The position numbers and the translations under genes were made by a program. Source: Cerasibacillus sp036516575 (lineage in GTDB: Bacteria; Bacillota; Bacilli; Bacillales; Amphibacillaceae). Taken from it: 33,109 nt of DNA. The DNA lies in assembly GCF_036516575.1 (NCBI RefSeq), contig NZ_DATBTY010000011.1, positions 1 through 33,109 of the forward strand. The letters are read 5' to 3'. Under the pieces are notes generated by a model. The model searched no databases. It was not told the DNA's origin and was given only the letters and a program-made list of their open reading frames with translations. How positions within the stretch are numbered: the first letter of the stretch is position 1; every line of letters begins with the position of its first letter. Positions 6,329-14,610 of this stretch are shown piece by piece.

Positions 6329-8407
6329 TTAGTTTTCTGGTTCCTCTGTATAGTTACATGATGTACATTTAATTTGCGTTTGTTTTTTTGTTCGCTTTTC
6401 GACTAGTAAATTGTCACATTTTGGACAAGTTCGGGCAATTGGTTTATCCCATGATACAAAATCACAGTCTGGATATTGATCACAGCCATAAAATAGGCGA
6501 CGTTTTTTAGAGCGACGTTCCACAATCTCGCCTTTTTGGCATTTCGGACATTTGACACCGATTTTCTTTAGAATTGGTTTTGTGTTACGGCAATCAGGAA
6601 AGTTTGAACAAGCTAAAAACTTTCCATAGCGGCCCATTTTATAAACCATCGGATGCGCACATTTTTCACAATCAATACCGGCTGGTTCATCCTTAATCTC
6701 AATTTTTGCCATTTCATTTTCCGCAACTTGTAACCTTTTATTAAAATCCTGATAAAAATCATCAATAATATCAACCCAATTATTTTTTCCTTCTTCAATT
6801 GAGTCTAAATCTGTTTCCATTTTGGCTGTAAAATCGACATCAATGATCTCAGGGAAGAATTCTTTTAATAAATCAATCACGATTTCACCAAGTTCTGTTG
6901 GAAAGAATCTTCTTTGATCAATTGTTACATAACCACGTCTTTGAATCGTATCCAATGTTGGTGCATATGTTGATGGGCGACCGATGCCTTTTTCCTCCAT
7001 TGTACGTACAAGCCTAGCCTCAGTGTAACGAGGTGGTGGCTGTGTAAAATGCTGATTCGGTGTAATATCCTTGGCATCAATAACCATACCCTCTTCTAAA
7101 TCAGGTAAAAATTTATTGTCTTCTTTCTTTTGATCATCTTTGCCCTCGATATACACTTTCATAAATCCTGGGAATTTCACTTTAGAACCTGTTGCTCTGA
7201 ATTCAACATCATTATTTAGCATATGAACGGTCATTGTATCCATAACCGCTGAAGCCATCTGGCTAGCTAAAAAGCGCTCCCAAATTAATTTATATAAACG
7301 ATACTGATCACGAGACAATGTATCCTTAAGTGTGTCAGGATTTCTCATAACAGATGTTGGTCGTATGGCCTCATGAGCATCCTGTGCTCCTTTAGCTTTA
7401 GCTGTCTTGCCATTTTTGCCGACATATGATGAACCAAATGTGTTGTTGATATATTTTTCTGCTTCTTGTACGGCAACATTTGATACCCGGGTCGAATCTG
7501 TTCTCATGTATGTGATTAGTCCAGTTATTCCCCCGGATTTTCTACCTAAGTCAATTCCTTCATACAATTGTTGCGCAACCATCATCGTCTTCTTCGCACG
7601 AAAGTTTAGTTTACGAGCTGCTTCTTGTTGCAATGATGATGTTGTAAACGGTTTTGCTGGATGTCGACGTCTTTCACGTTTATTAACTTTTTCAATGGCA
7701 AATTGTTTACCAGTTAATCGGCTTAAAATGTGTTGGACATCTTCTTCATTTGCGAGCTCTTTTTTCTTTCCTTTAATCCCATAAAAGGATCCTTCAAACA
7801 TTTCCTTGTCTTTTTCAAAATTAGCGGTAATGGACCAATATTCCTCTGGTTTGAAGTTTTTTATTTCATTCTCACGTTCGATGATCATCTTTAAGGCAAC
7901 GGACTGTACACGACCCGCACTTAAGCCCTTTTTAACTTTCTTCCACAATAACGGACTGATATTATAACCAACAAGTCGGTCTAATATTCGTCTCGCTTGT
8001 TGAGCATCTACTAAATCCATATTAATCGTACGTGGATGTTTAAAAGATTCTTTAATTGCATCTTTAGTAATCTCATTAAAAACAACACGACATTCAGATT
8101 CTTCATCAATTTTTAGTGCATGTGCTAAATGCCAAGCAATTGCTTCACCTTCACGATCAGGGTCCGCTGCCAAATAGACTTTTTTTGCTTTCTTAGCTGA
8201 TGATTTTAATTCTTTTAAAATACTACCTTTTCCTCGTATCGTAATATACTTCGGTTGATAATTGTTGTCCGCATCAACACCCATTTGACTTTTAGGTAGG
8301 TCGCGGACATGCCCCATCGACGCCTTAACCGTGTATTTCTTTCCTAAATAGCGTTCGATTGTTTTTGCCTTTGCTGGGGATTCTACAATCACAAGATATT
8401 CTGACAT
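6329..8407 (-). CDS. topA: DNA topoisomerase I (type IA)
   Basis: TopA relaxes negative supercoils by passing a strand through a transient single-strand break. The 692-residue length matches the Bacillus enzyme. The TOPRIM domain is N-terminal (VIVESPAKAKTI at 7-18; acidic metal-binding ADPDREGE at 81-88). The catalytic Tyr is Y300 in GLITYMRTDS. The C-terminus carries three Cys4 zinc-ribbon repeats (from about residue 580: CEKCAHPM...CSNFPDC, CPKCQKG...CDQYPDC, CPKCDN...CTSC). The ATG at 8407 has AGGAGG 6 nt upstream. It has its own promoter and terminator and so is probably a single-gene transcript. Confidence 0.98.
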   Translation of the reverse strand: MSEYLVIVESPAKAKTIERYLGKKYTVKASMGHVRDLPKSQMGVDADNNYQPKYITIRGKGSILKELKSSAKKAKKVYLAADPDREGEAIAWHLAHALKIDEESECRVVFNEITKDAIKESFKHPRTINMDLVDAQQARRILDRLVGYNISPLLWKKVKKGLSAGRVQSVALKMIIERENEIKNFKPEEYWSITANFEKDKEMFEGSFYGIKGKKKELANEEDVQHILSRLTGKQFAIEKVNKRERRRHPAKPFTTSSLQQEAARKLNFRAKKTMMVAQQLYEGIDLGRKSGGITGLITYMRTDSTRVSNVAVQEAEKYINNTFGSSYVGKNGKTAKAKGAQDAHEAIRPTSVMRNPDTLKDTLSRDQYRLYKLIWERFLASQMASAVMDTMTVHMLNNDVEFRATGSKVKFPGFMKVYIEGKDDQKKEDNKFLPDLEEGMVIDAKDITPNQHFTQPPPRYTEARLVRTMEEKGIGRPSTYAPTLDTIQRRGYVTIDQRRFFPTELGEIVIDLLKEFFPEIIDVDFTAKMETDLDSIEEGKNNWVDIIDDFYQDFNKRLQVAENEMAKIEIKDEPAGIDCEKCAHPMVYKMGRYGKFLACSNFPDCRNTKPILKKIGVKCPKCQKGEIVERRSKKRRLFYGCDQYPDCDFVSWDKPIARTCPKCDNLLVEKRTKKQTQIKCTSCNYTEEPEN

Positions 8408-8511
8408 GTTATTCCTCCTAGAATAAGACAGTACTGCCTATAACAAAAACATTCATATAAATAAATTCATATTCATCTCTGTATAATTAATTGTGTATTG
8501 AAATCTTCACT

Positions 8512-8540
8512 AATATATATATTTATATCACTTTTGTCAA
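8512..8540 (-). promoter_or_regulatory. SigA promoter of topA
   Basis: On the minus strand perfect TTGACA (8535-8540), a 17-bp spacer and TATATT (8512-8517, 5/6) lie 30-60 bp after the dprA stop. The predicted start near 8505 gives a topA leader of about 100 nt. Confidence 0.8.
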
Positions 8541-8571
8541 ACAAGTCCATATCCATTTTGCAATAATATCG

Positions 8572-9468
8572 TTACGGTTGCAACCATTCCCTTCCAAATT
8601 CTTCCCAATCCATATCGATATCTGATACGTCTTTTACAAGTTTAGCACCCTCTTGAATCATTTTATGACAGCCGATTGTTTCAGGTAAATGAGGAGAGCC
8701 CGGAACTGCATAGACCTCTCTTCCCTGATCTAACGCTTGATCAACCGTAATTAATGTCCCACTTTTTTCTTTTGCTTCTATTACTAAAGTTGCATAACTT
8801 AAACCACTTATGATGCGATTCCTTTCCGGAAATTGATAAGGTTTTGGTTGTGTTTCTGGTAAATATTCTGTTACTACTAATCCATGTTTAGCGATTGAGT
8901 GAAAAAGTGTTTGGTTGCGCTTTGGATAGATATGATTTAGACCACTACCAAGCACTGCTATTGTCTTTCCTTTTTCCGTTAATGTAGCAATATGTGCCAT
9001 ACTGTCTATTCCAATGGCCATACCACTGACAATCACCCAGCCATTTAATATTAACGGTCTTACAATATGATCTATTTTTTGATGCGCTTCCTCAGAAGGG
9101 TGTCTTGTACCGATGACACTAATGGTTCGATGATTTCTTAGGAGATTTAAATTGCCAATCGCAAATAATACCAGGGGTGGGTCAGGAATTTCTCTTAATT
9201 GGGTTGGATATTTATCATCAAATATCGTTAAAATATGAAATTCTTTCTCGTCTGAAAAAATCTGTTTTACAATATTTCGTTGATGTAACTGTTTATAAAG
9301 CCTTACTGCTTTCTCCATTGATATTGATAATAATTGATGCATTTCCGAAGGTGTTAAATAGTAGATGAGGGACATTGTAGGGTCATGTTGAAGAATTCGC
9401 TTAATCATTTGCCTTGATATGCCACAATAGTATAAAAATAACAAACGATAACGTCTTTTATTAATCAA
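8572..9468 (-). CDS. dprA: DNA-processing protein DprA (Smf)
   Basis: DprA binds incoming single-stranded DNA during natural transformation and loads RecA on it. The 298-residue protein has an N-terminal helical region (about 1-70) and an extended Rossmann fold (from about 100), with SVIGTRHPS, VIVSGMAIGIDSMAH, TIAVLGSGLNHIYP, the FPERNRIISGLS loop and SGTLITVDQALDQGREVYAVPG. The C-terminal winged helix found in some Gram-negative DprA proteins is absent, as in Bacillus. Translation probably starts at TTG 9468, with AAGGAAGTGA about 7 nt upstream; no in-frame ATG is better placed. An unusual hairpin sits just upstream (9493-9530). Confidence 0.96.
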   Translation of the reverse strand: MINKRRYRLLFLYYCGISRQMIKRILQHDPTMSLIYYLTPSEMHQLLSISMEKAVRLYKQLHQRNIVKQIFSDEKEFHILTIFDDKYPTQLREIPDPPLVLFAIGNLNLLRNHRTISVIGTRHPSEEAHQKIDHIVRPLILNGWVIVSGMAIGIDSMAHIATLTEKGKTIAVLGSGLNHIYPKRNQTLFHSIAKHGLVVTEYLPETQPKPYQFPERNRIISGLSYATLVIEAKEKSGTLITVDQALDQGREVYAVPGSPHLPETIGCHKMIQEGAKLVKDVSDIDMDWEEFGREWLQP

Positions 9469-9479
9469 CCATTCATCAC

Positions 9480-9530
9480 TTCCTTTATATTAGATAAAGG
9501 AATCTGCATGATTTCTCAGATTCCTTTATC
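9480..9530 (-). terminator. Strong hairpin after sucD with a competing pairing to the dprA Shine-Dalgarno
   Basis: A perfect 14-bp inverted repeat (9493-9506 with 9517-9530, GATAAAGGAATCTG) lies just after sucD and probably ends the sucCD transcript, although no uniform T-run follows. The 9-mer ATAAAGGAA of its transcribed 5' arm recurs at 9480-9488 as the dprA Shine-Dalgarno. The 3' arm (TTCCTTTAT) can therefore pair with either copy, the second across only 5 nt. Terminator or regulator cannot be decided from sequence. Confidence 0.65.
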
Positions 9531-9538
9531 CATAAATA

Positions 9539-10441
9539 TTAATGTGTTTTACATTTTTCAGCTAGCCCTGTTTCTTTTAAAACTTTAATCATTGTTTCAC
9601 CAATGACAGCTGGTGTTTCTGCTACTTTAATACCACATTCATTCATAACACGAATTTTCTCTTGGGCAGTACCTTGTCCACCTGAGATAATGGCACCAGC
9701 ATGGCCCATACGTTTACCAGGAGGTGCTGTTACACCACCAATAAAACCGACAACAGGTTTCGTCATGTTTTCTTTTACCCAACGTGCAGCTTCTTCCTCA
9801 GCTGTTCCACCAATTTCACCGATCATTACAACAGCTTCTGTCTCAGGGTCATTATTAAACGCTTCTAGAACGTCAATAAAATTTGTTCCATTAACTGGGT
9901 CCCCACCAATACCAACTGCAGATGTTTGACCATAACCAGCTTGTGATAGTTGGTGAACGGCTTCATATGTCAATGTGCCAGAACGTGAAACGACACCGAT
10001 ATGACCCTTTTTATGAATGTATCCTGGCATAATACCAACTTTACATTCATCAGCCGAAATGACACCTGGGCAGTTTGGACCGATTAGTCGAGTCTTTTTA
10101 CCTTCCATATATCGCTTAACTTTAACCATATCTAAAACTGGGATATGTTCTGTAATACAGATAACTAAATCAAGTTCTGCATCGACAGCTTCAATAATTG
10201 CATCTGCTGCAAAGGGAGCCGGTACATAGATAACTGAGACAGTTGCACCTGTTTTTTCAACTGCTTGTTGAACTGTATTAAATACAGGAACACCCTCAAC
10301 TTCTGTACCACCTTTTTTAGGTGTCACGCCACCAACAATCTTTGTTCCGTACTCTAGCATTTGCTTCGTATGGAATCTTGCTGTACTTCCAGTAATTCCT
10401 TGAACAATGACTTTGGAATCTTTATTTACGTATACACTCAT
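9539..10441 (-). CDS. sucD: Succinyl-CoA ligase (ADP/GDP-forming), alpha subunit SucD
   Basis: SucD with SucC interconverts succinyl-CoA and succinate while phosphorylating a nucleoside diphosphate, in the TCA cycle. The 300-residue protein has the N-terminal CoA-binding Rossmann domain (VIVQGITGSTARFHT at about 12-25) and the ligase domain. The phosphorylated catalytic histidine is H247 in MGHAGAIISG, equivalent to E. coli H246. The GPNCPGVI and VSRSGTLTYEA motifs are present. The ATG at 10441 has an AAGGAAAGGA site upstream. It follows sucC by 41 bp and is followed by a strong hairpin. Confidence 0.98.
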   Translation of the reverse strand: MSVYVNKDSKVIVQGITGSTARFHTKQMLEYGTKIVGGVTPKKGGTEVEGVPVFNTVQQAVEKTGATVSVIYVPAPFAADAIIEAVDAELDLVICITEHIPVLDMVKVKRYMEGKKTRLIGPNCPGVISADECKVGIMPGYIHKKGHIGVVSRSGTLTYEAVHQLSQAGYGQTSAVGIGGDPVNGTNFIDVLEAFNNDPETEAVVMIGEIGGTAEEEAARWVKENMTKPVVGFIGGVTAPPGKRMGHAGAIISGGQGTAQEKIRVMNECGIKVAETPAVIGETMIKVLKETGLAEKCKTH

Positions 10442-10482
10442 GGTTTAACCGTCCTTTCCTTGAACACAAAAATTTACTCAAT

Positions 10483-11643
10483 CTATTTTAACATTGATAC
10501 GATTTTTTCTGCACCATCTGCCATAGAGTCTGCAGAAGTAATATTTAAACCTGATTCATTTAAAATTTTCTTACCTAACTCAACATTTGTTCCTTCTAAG
10601 CGAACAACTAATGGAATCTCTAGGCCAACTTCTCTAGTTGCTTGCACAACACCTTCAGCAATAATGTCACATTTCATAATTCCACCAAAAATGTTGACAA
10701 AGATTCCCTTTACATTCGAATCAGATAAAATAATTTTGAATGCTTCGGTTACTTTTTCTGCTGTAGCACCGCCACCTACATCTAAGAAGTTAGCTGGATC
10801 GCCACCATAATGTTTGATAATATCCATCGTTGCCATGGCTAAACCTGCTCCATTAACCATACAACCAATATTACCGTCTAATGCGATATAACTTAAATCA
10901 TATTTTGAAGCTTCAATTTCTTTTTCATCTTCTTCATCTAAATCACGTAATTCAAGAACATCTTTGTGACGGAATAACGCATTATCATCAAAGTTCATTT
11001 TAGCATCAAGTGCTAATACATCCCCGTCCCCTGTTACTACAAGTGGATTGATCTCAGCGATTGAGCAATCTTTATCAATATAAGCGTTATAAAGACCCAT
11101 CATAAATTTAACTGCTTTTGAAATCGATTCTTCAGGAATGTTAATATTGAAAGCAAGTCTTCTTGCTTGATATGGCATTAATCCTACAACAGGATCAATC
11201 GTCTCCTTGAAAATCTTTTCAGGCGTTTTTGCGGCAACTTCTTCAATATCCATACCGCCTTCTTCAGATGCCATTAATACAACACGTGATGTTGCACGGT
11301 CTAATACGATACCAACATAATATTCTTTTTTAATATCGCATCCTTCTTCAATGTATAACCGTTTTACTTCTCTACCTTCAGGACCGGTTTGCGGCGTCAC
11401 TAATACTTTACCTAGTATCTCATCTGCATATGTACGCACCTCATCGATGCTTTTTGCGACTTTAACACCGCCTGCTTTTCCACGTCCACCCGCATGGATT
11501 TGGGCTTTGACAACGGTTACAGAGCTGTCGAGCTTGTTTGCGACTTCTACTGCTTCATCGACAGAATACGCAACATAACCGTTTGGAACTACTACGCCAT
11601 AGTTTCGTAAGATTTCTTTTGCTTGATACTCATGAATGTTCAT
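10483..11643 (-). CDS. sucC: Succinyl-CoA ligase (ADP/GDP-forming), beta subunit SucC
   Basis: SucC carries the nucleotide-binding and succinate-binding part of succinyl-CoA synthetase. The 386-residue length equals that of the usual bacterial beta subunit. An N-terminal ATP-grasp fold (MNIHEYQAKEILRNYGV; VVKAQIHAGGRGKAGGVK at about 43-60) precedes a ligase domain with CMVNGAGLAMATMD and NIFGGIMKCD. The ATG at 11643 has GGAGG about 8 nt upstream. It has a candidate promoter of its own and starts 109 bp after ylqH, so sucCD is probably an independent two-gene unit. Confidence 0.98.
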   Translation of the reverse strand: MNIHEYQAKEILRNYGVVVPNGYVAYSVDEAVEVANKLDSSVTVVKAQIHAGGRGKAGGVKVAKSIDEVRTYADEILGKVLVTPQTGPEGREVKRLYIEEGCDIKKEYYVGIVLDRATSRVVLMASEEGGMDIEEVAAKTPEKIFKETIDPVVGLMPYQARRLAFNINIPEESISKAVKFMMGLYNAYIDKDCSIAEINPLVVTGDGDVLALDAKMNFDDNALFRHKDVLELRDLDEEDEKEIEASKYDLSYIALDGNIGCMVNGAGLAMATMDIIKHYGGDPANFLDVGGGATAEKVTEAFKIILSDSNVKGIFVNIFGGIMKCDIIAEGVVQATREVGLEIPLVVRLEGTNVELGKKILNESGLNITSADSMADGAEKIVSMLK

Positions 11644-11675
11644 CTTATAGCCTCCAATCTATTCACTGCACCTCT

Positions 11676-11704
11676 ATTGTAGTAAATAATTGTATAATAA
11701 ACAA
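11676..11704 (-). promoter_or_regulatory. Candidate SigA promoter of sucCD
   Basis: On the minus strand TTGTTT (11699-11704, weak -35) is followed after 17 bp by TACAAT (11676-11681, 5/6), about 33 bp upstream of the sucC start codon. I see no clear catabolite-response element over it. Confidence 0.4.
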
Positions 11705-11751
11705 GAATATGAGCTAAAAAGCGACATAATTCTTTTAAAAGTACGATCCAT

Positions 11752-12033
11752 TCATTCATCTTTTGGTTGCTTAGCCTCTTGATCTACTTGATAAATAAAT
11801 GCAAACACCTCTGCAACCGCTTCAAATAACGTCGGAGGAATCGTCTCATTGATATTTATTTCAGATAATATTTCAACAAGTGAAGCATCCTCGATAATAG
11901 GAACATTGTTTTCCTTTGCTTTTTTAATGATATTGTCCGCTACGATGCCTTTTCCTTTAGCTGATACAATTGGAGCTATTGCTAGTTCCTGTTTGTATGA
12001 AAGTGCTGCTGCTTTTTTTCTTTTATGACTCAT
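11752..12033 (-). CDS. ylqH: FlhB C-terminal-domain-like protein YlqH
   Basis: The 93-residue protein resembles the cytoplasmic C-terminal domain of the flagellar export protein FlhB: SAKGKGIVADNIIKKAKENN, VPIIEDASLVEIL, then an IPPTLFEAVAEVFAFIYQ helix. It lacks the membrane part and the self-cleaving NPTH motif; the equivalent position reads 'AIAPIVSAKG'. The start ATG (12033) overlaps the ylqG stop in ATGA, so the two are translationally coupled. The family is conserved next to ylqG in Bacillaceae. Its function is unproven; a link to secretion-substrate switching is inferred from homology to FlhB and FliK. Confidence 0.9.
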   Translation of the reverse strand: MSHKRKKAAALSYKQELAIAPIVSAKGKGIVADNIIKKAKENNVPIIEDASLVEILSEININETIPPTLFEAVAEVFAFIYQVDQEAKQPKDE

Positions 12034-13727
12034 ATACGATAATCCACCCCTTTTAAGTTTTCTGAAAAGATATTTAATGGCGTGTTCTTATTTTCTTTCT
12101 GATTACCGTCGTTAAATCGTTTATATGCAATATTAGACAGGTGATAATCTATTTCATTTAAAGCAACTTTTAGTTTTCCTTCAAAGGACGGTGCTATTTT
12201 TGAAATCAGTGTATTATCATTGTAAACTGTTAAAGAAATGGTTCGTTTTTGGACAAACATATCGATCACAGTCATATGTAGCGATGTTAAATTAAGGTAA
12301 AATAAAACCCGGCAAAATTCTTCATCAAGCTTTCCATCCGCTTTTTTCTTACCCGATATATCAACCTTCATCGATCCAGTGAGGCCAAGTTTTTCAGCTG
12401 GTAATTGAAGCGAAACATTGACCATTTGATTCGTTTCATGTAGTGATAATATTTGTGTCCCGTTCATTACGTTTAATAGTTGTTGATATAGCTCTTTATT
12501 GCCTATGCCGCTCTCTATGATTTGTAAAAGTAGTCCTTTTACTGTCTGACTATTCATTCGCCCCGATGAGATTAATTGATGCTCATAAGCTAATCCGAGT
12601 TCATCAATTGTTTGATTAACATGGGTAAGAAAGCGACTTTTGAGAGAGGATGAATGAAAGGTGTTGCTGGCTTTATATATTTGTGTCATTACCTTTAATC
12701 GATCATATACAGCATCATGAGTTAGCATATGTAATATTGACTGTAGTTCTTGTTTACTAGATGAAAATTTATGTATATTCGTCCATAGTGTTTGGATAAT
12801 CTTAGGAAGTGGTGGTGATATTCTATCAATTGATGTATCTGACTGGATGATTTGTTGAAACGTTTGTTGTATATCACCCTTATGTTGAACGATTAAATCA
12901 AATTTGGGAAATATTTTCCCATCTTTCAATGAAAATGGAATGTGAGATAAAGGTTTCTCTTTAGAAAAGAAACGCGTCCACTCTATTAGCCACTTTTGAA
13001 AGCTCGTTTCTTTATTTATGACACCTAGTGCTTTAAATAGCTGGAAGACATGCTTGTCGTTTGTTCTAATATCTGTCTTTATTTGATCAATCAGCAATTC
13101 GAGTCCAGTAACGGGGCGTTCTGTTAAATATTTTAACGTTGTGACCAATCCCTCTTCAATTGGTATAAGAGAATGTTTAGGCTGATTGATAACTGATTTA
13201 ATCAAATCATCTATATGATACAAGGCATTTGATTGTAATGCTTTGAAGATAGACGGCTTCATTGGGATGTGTCTAGCGATCATCTGTTTTATAATATCCA
13301 TTGTTAGTGGTTTGTTTGTTGATTGAGCTAACAATTGACTAGCTATCGTAATCATTTGTTTTTGTATTGGTATTTGTGACTTTATCAAAAAATTCGTTAA
13401 GTGGACGATCTCCTTTGTAGGAGTAAGGTCTATTTGACGTAACAATTCTTGAACTGATTTTGTTGTTTCACTTTGTTCTTGCATCTGCATCACTTTTAGA
13501 TGGAAAGGGTGGCTCGTTTGTTCAACTTGAAAAAAATATCGCTCACCACTCACAAGTGGGGCTTCAAGTCGGGCTGTCACGTGCTGTGATCCGATTTGTA
13601 TTTTAGCGGTTTGATTAGGCATTAATTGAAGAATTTTCCCACGTATGATATCACCTTTTTTTAACTGTGTTCTTTGTGATGTTAAGTGATATGGATGAGT
13701 CAATTGTTTTATTTCATTTATACTCAT
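12030..13727 (-). CDS. ylqG: FliK-like (hook-length-control-like) protein YlqG
   Basis: The 565-residue protein has an N-terminal region with a small beta-rich segment (KGDIIRGKILQLMPNQTAKIQIG, about 24-46), a long helical, low-identity middle, and a C-terminal region (about 430-510) that recalls the FliK C-terminal domain, with VSLQLPAEKLGLTGSMKVDI followed by alternating hydrophobic strands. It is encoded between rnhB and ylqH, away from the main flagellar operon. The pair looks like duplicated FliK/FlhB substrate-switch modules, but no role is established. It has no signal peptide or membrane segment. The start ATG is at 13727; the ATGA overlap with ylqH suggests coupled synthesis. Confidence 0.85.
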   Translation of the reverse strand: MSINEIKQLTHPYHLTSQRTQLKKGDIIRGKILQLMPNQTAKIQIGSQHVTARLEAPLVSGERYFFQVEQTSHPFHLKVMQMQEQSETTKSVQELLRQIDLTPTKEIVHLTNFLIKSQIPIQKQMITIASQLLAQSTNKPLTMDIIKQMIARHIPMKPSIFKALQSNALYHIDDLIKSVINQPKHSLIPIEEGLVTTLKYLTERPVTGLELLIDQIKTDIRTNDKHVFQLFKALGVINKETSFQKWLIEWTRFFSKEKPLSHIPFSLKDGKIFPKFDLIVQHKGDIQQTFQQIIQSDTSIDRISPPLPKIIQTLWTNIHKFSSSKQELQSILHMLTHDAVYDRLKVMTQIYKASNTFHSSSLKSRFLTHVNQTIDELGLAYEHQLISSGRMNSQTVKGLLLQIIESGIGNKELYQQLLNVMNGTQILSLHETNQMVNVSLQLPAEKLGLTGSMKVDISGKKKADGKLDEEFCRVLFYLNLTSLHMTVIDMFVQKRTISLTVYNDNTLISKIAPSFEGKLKVALNEIDYHLSNIAYKRFNDGNQKENKNTPLNIFSENLKGVDYRI

Positions 13728-13751
13728 CTTCTAGCCTCTCCTTTTGAACGA

Positions 13752-14531
13752 TTAGACTTTTAAATATTTTTTAACTGGGGCGAAGGACTTCCGGTGATAG
13801 GGTGAAATCCCATACCTTTCCAATGCATTTAAATGGTGCTTTGTACCATACCCCATATTTGATGCGAAATCATACATCGGATATTCTTGATGAATTTTAC
13901 TCATCCATTTGTCTCGAGTCACTTTAGCTAGAATACTCGCTGCGGCAATTGAGATGCTCTGTTCATCACCTTTATTAATAGCTCGAAACGGGATAGGTAA
14001 ATGTGACAGCGAGACAGCATCAATTAAAACATAATCAGCTTCTGGTGTTAATGCGTGTAAAGCCCGTTTCATGGCGAGTTTAGTTGCTCCCAAAATGTTT
14101 AGCTCATCTATTTGATCTTGATGTACTATACCAATACCGTAAGCAATCGCATTTTCTTTAATATATGTATCATAGTCTAATCGCTTTGCTTCTGATAATT
14201 GTTTCGAGTCATTAAGCCCAAGTAATTCAAACTCTACCGGTAAAATAACCGCAGCCGCAACAACCGGACCTGCCAATGGTCCCCGCCCTGCTTCATCAAT
14301 TCCTGCAATCAGATGATAGCCAGCTTTCCGACATTTTTTTTCAAAATGTGACATGTATTCAAAGCGCCTTTTTAATTCAATTTTTTTTTGATGTTGGCGA
14401 CGATATGATTGTAAAAGCTTTTGTACACCTTTTCGTTCATCATGTTTTAATACATTAAGAAATTCATGATCGACCTTTTCTTCAGATAATAATGACTTAA
14501 TTTCTGCTATTGTTTGCTTTTTCATGTTCAT
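13752..14531 (-). CDS. rnhB: Ribonuclease HII
   Basis: RNase HII removes ribonucleotides and RNA primers from DNA. The 259-residue protein carries the Gram-positive-type N-terminal extension of about 70 residues and the four catalytic acids at D79, E80 (GIDEAGRGPLAGPV), D171 and D189, spaced exactly as in E. coli (16/17/108/126). The C-terminal YGTKHHLNAL and HRKSFAPV motifs are present. Two in-frame ATGs lie at 14531 and 14525. GAGGAG precedes the first by about 5 nt, so that start is preferred. It follows the rbgA terminator and has its own promoter, probably leading an rnhB-ylqG-ylqH unit. Confidence 0.97.
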   Translation of the reverse strand: MNMKKQTIAEIKSLLSEEKVDHEFLNVLKHDERKGVQKLLQSYRRQHQKKIELKRRFEYMSHFEKKCRKAGYHLIAGIDEAGRGPLAGPVVAAAVILPVEFELLGLNDSKQLSEAKRLDYDTYIKENAIAYGIGIVHQDQIDELNILGATKLAMKRALHALTPEADYVLIDAVSLSHLPIPFRAINKGDEQSISIAAASILAKVTRDKWMSKIHQEYPMYDFASNMGYGTKHHLNALERYGISPYHRKSFAPVKKYLKV

Positions 14532-14545
14532 GTTTCTCCTCTTTC

Positions 14546-14574
14546 ATTATATCGGTTTACAATGGCTTTGTTTA
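14546..14574 (-). promoter_or_regulatory. Candidate SigA promoter of rnhB-ylqG-ylqH
   Basis: On the minus strand TAAACA (14569-14574, 4/6), 17 bp and a perfect TATAAT (14546-14551) follow the rbgA terminator. Initiation would fall only about 7-9 nt before the rnhB ATG, within the Shine-Dalgarno, giving an almost leaderless mRNA; this weakens the call. Confidence 0.4.
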
Positions 14575-14578
14575 AACT

Positions 14579-14608
14579 AAAAAAGACATCCATCCGAAGA
14601 TAAATGCC
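14579..14608 (-). terminator. Intrinsic terminator after rbgA (UUCG tetraloop)
   Basis: On the minus strand GGCATTTATC pairs with GATGGATGTC (10 bp, three G-U pairs) across a TTCG loop, followed by six Ts (complement of 14579-14584). It starts 2 bp after the rbgA stop. UUCG-closed stems are especially stable. Confidence 0.85.
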
Positions 14609-14610
14609 TA

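Noticed and set aside
8440..8490. Repeated TTCATAT motifs in the topA leader
   Set aside because: Short, imperfect and AT-rich; no stable structure or repeat unit could be defined by eye.
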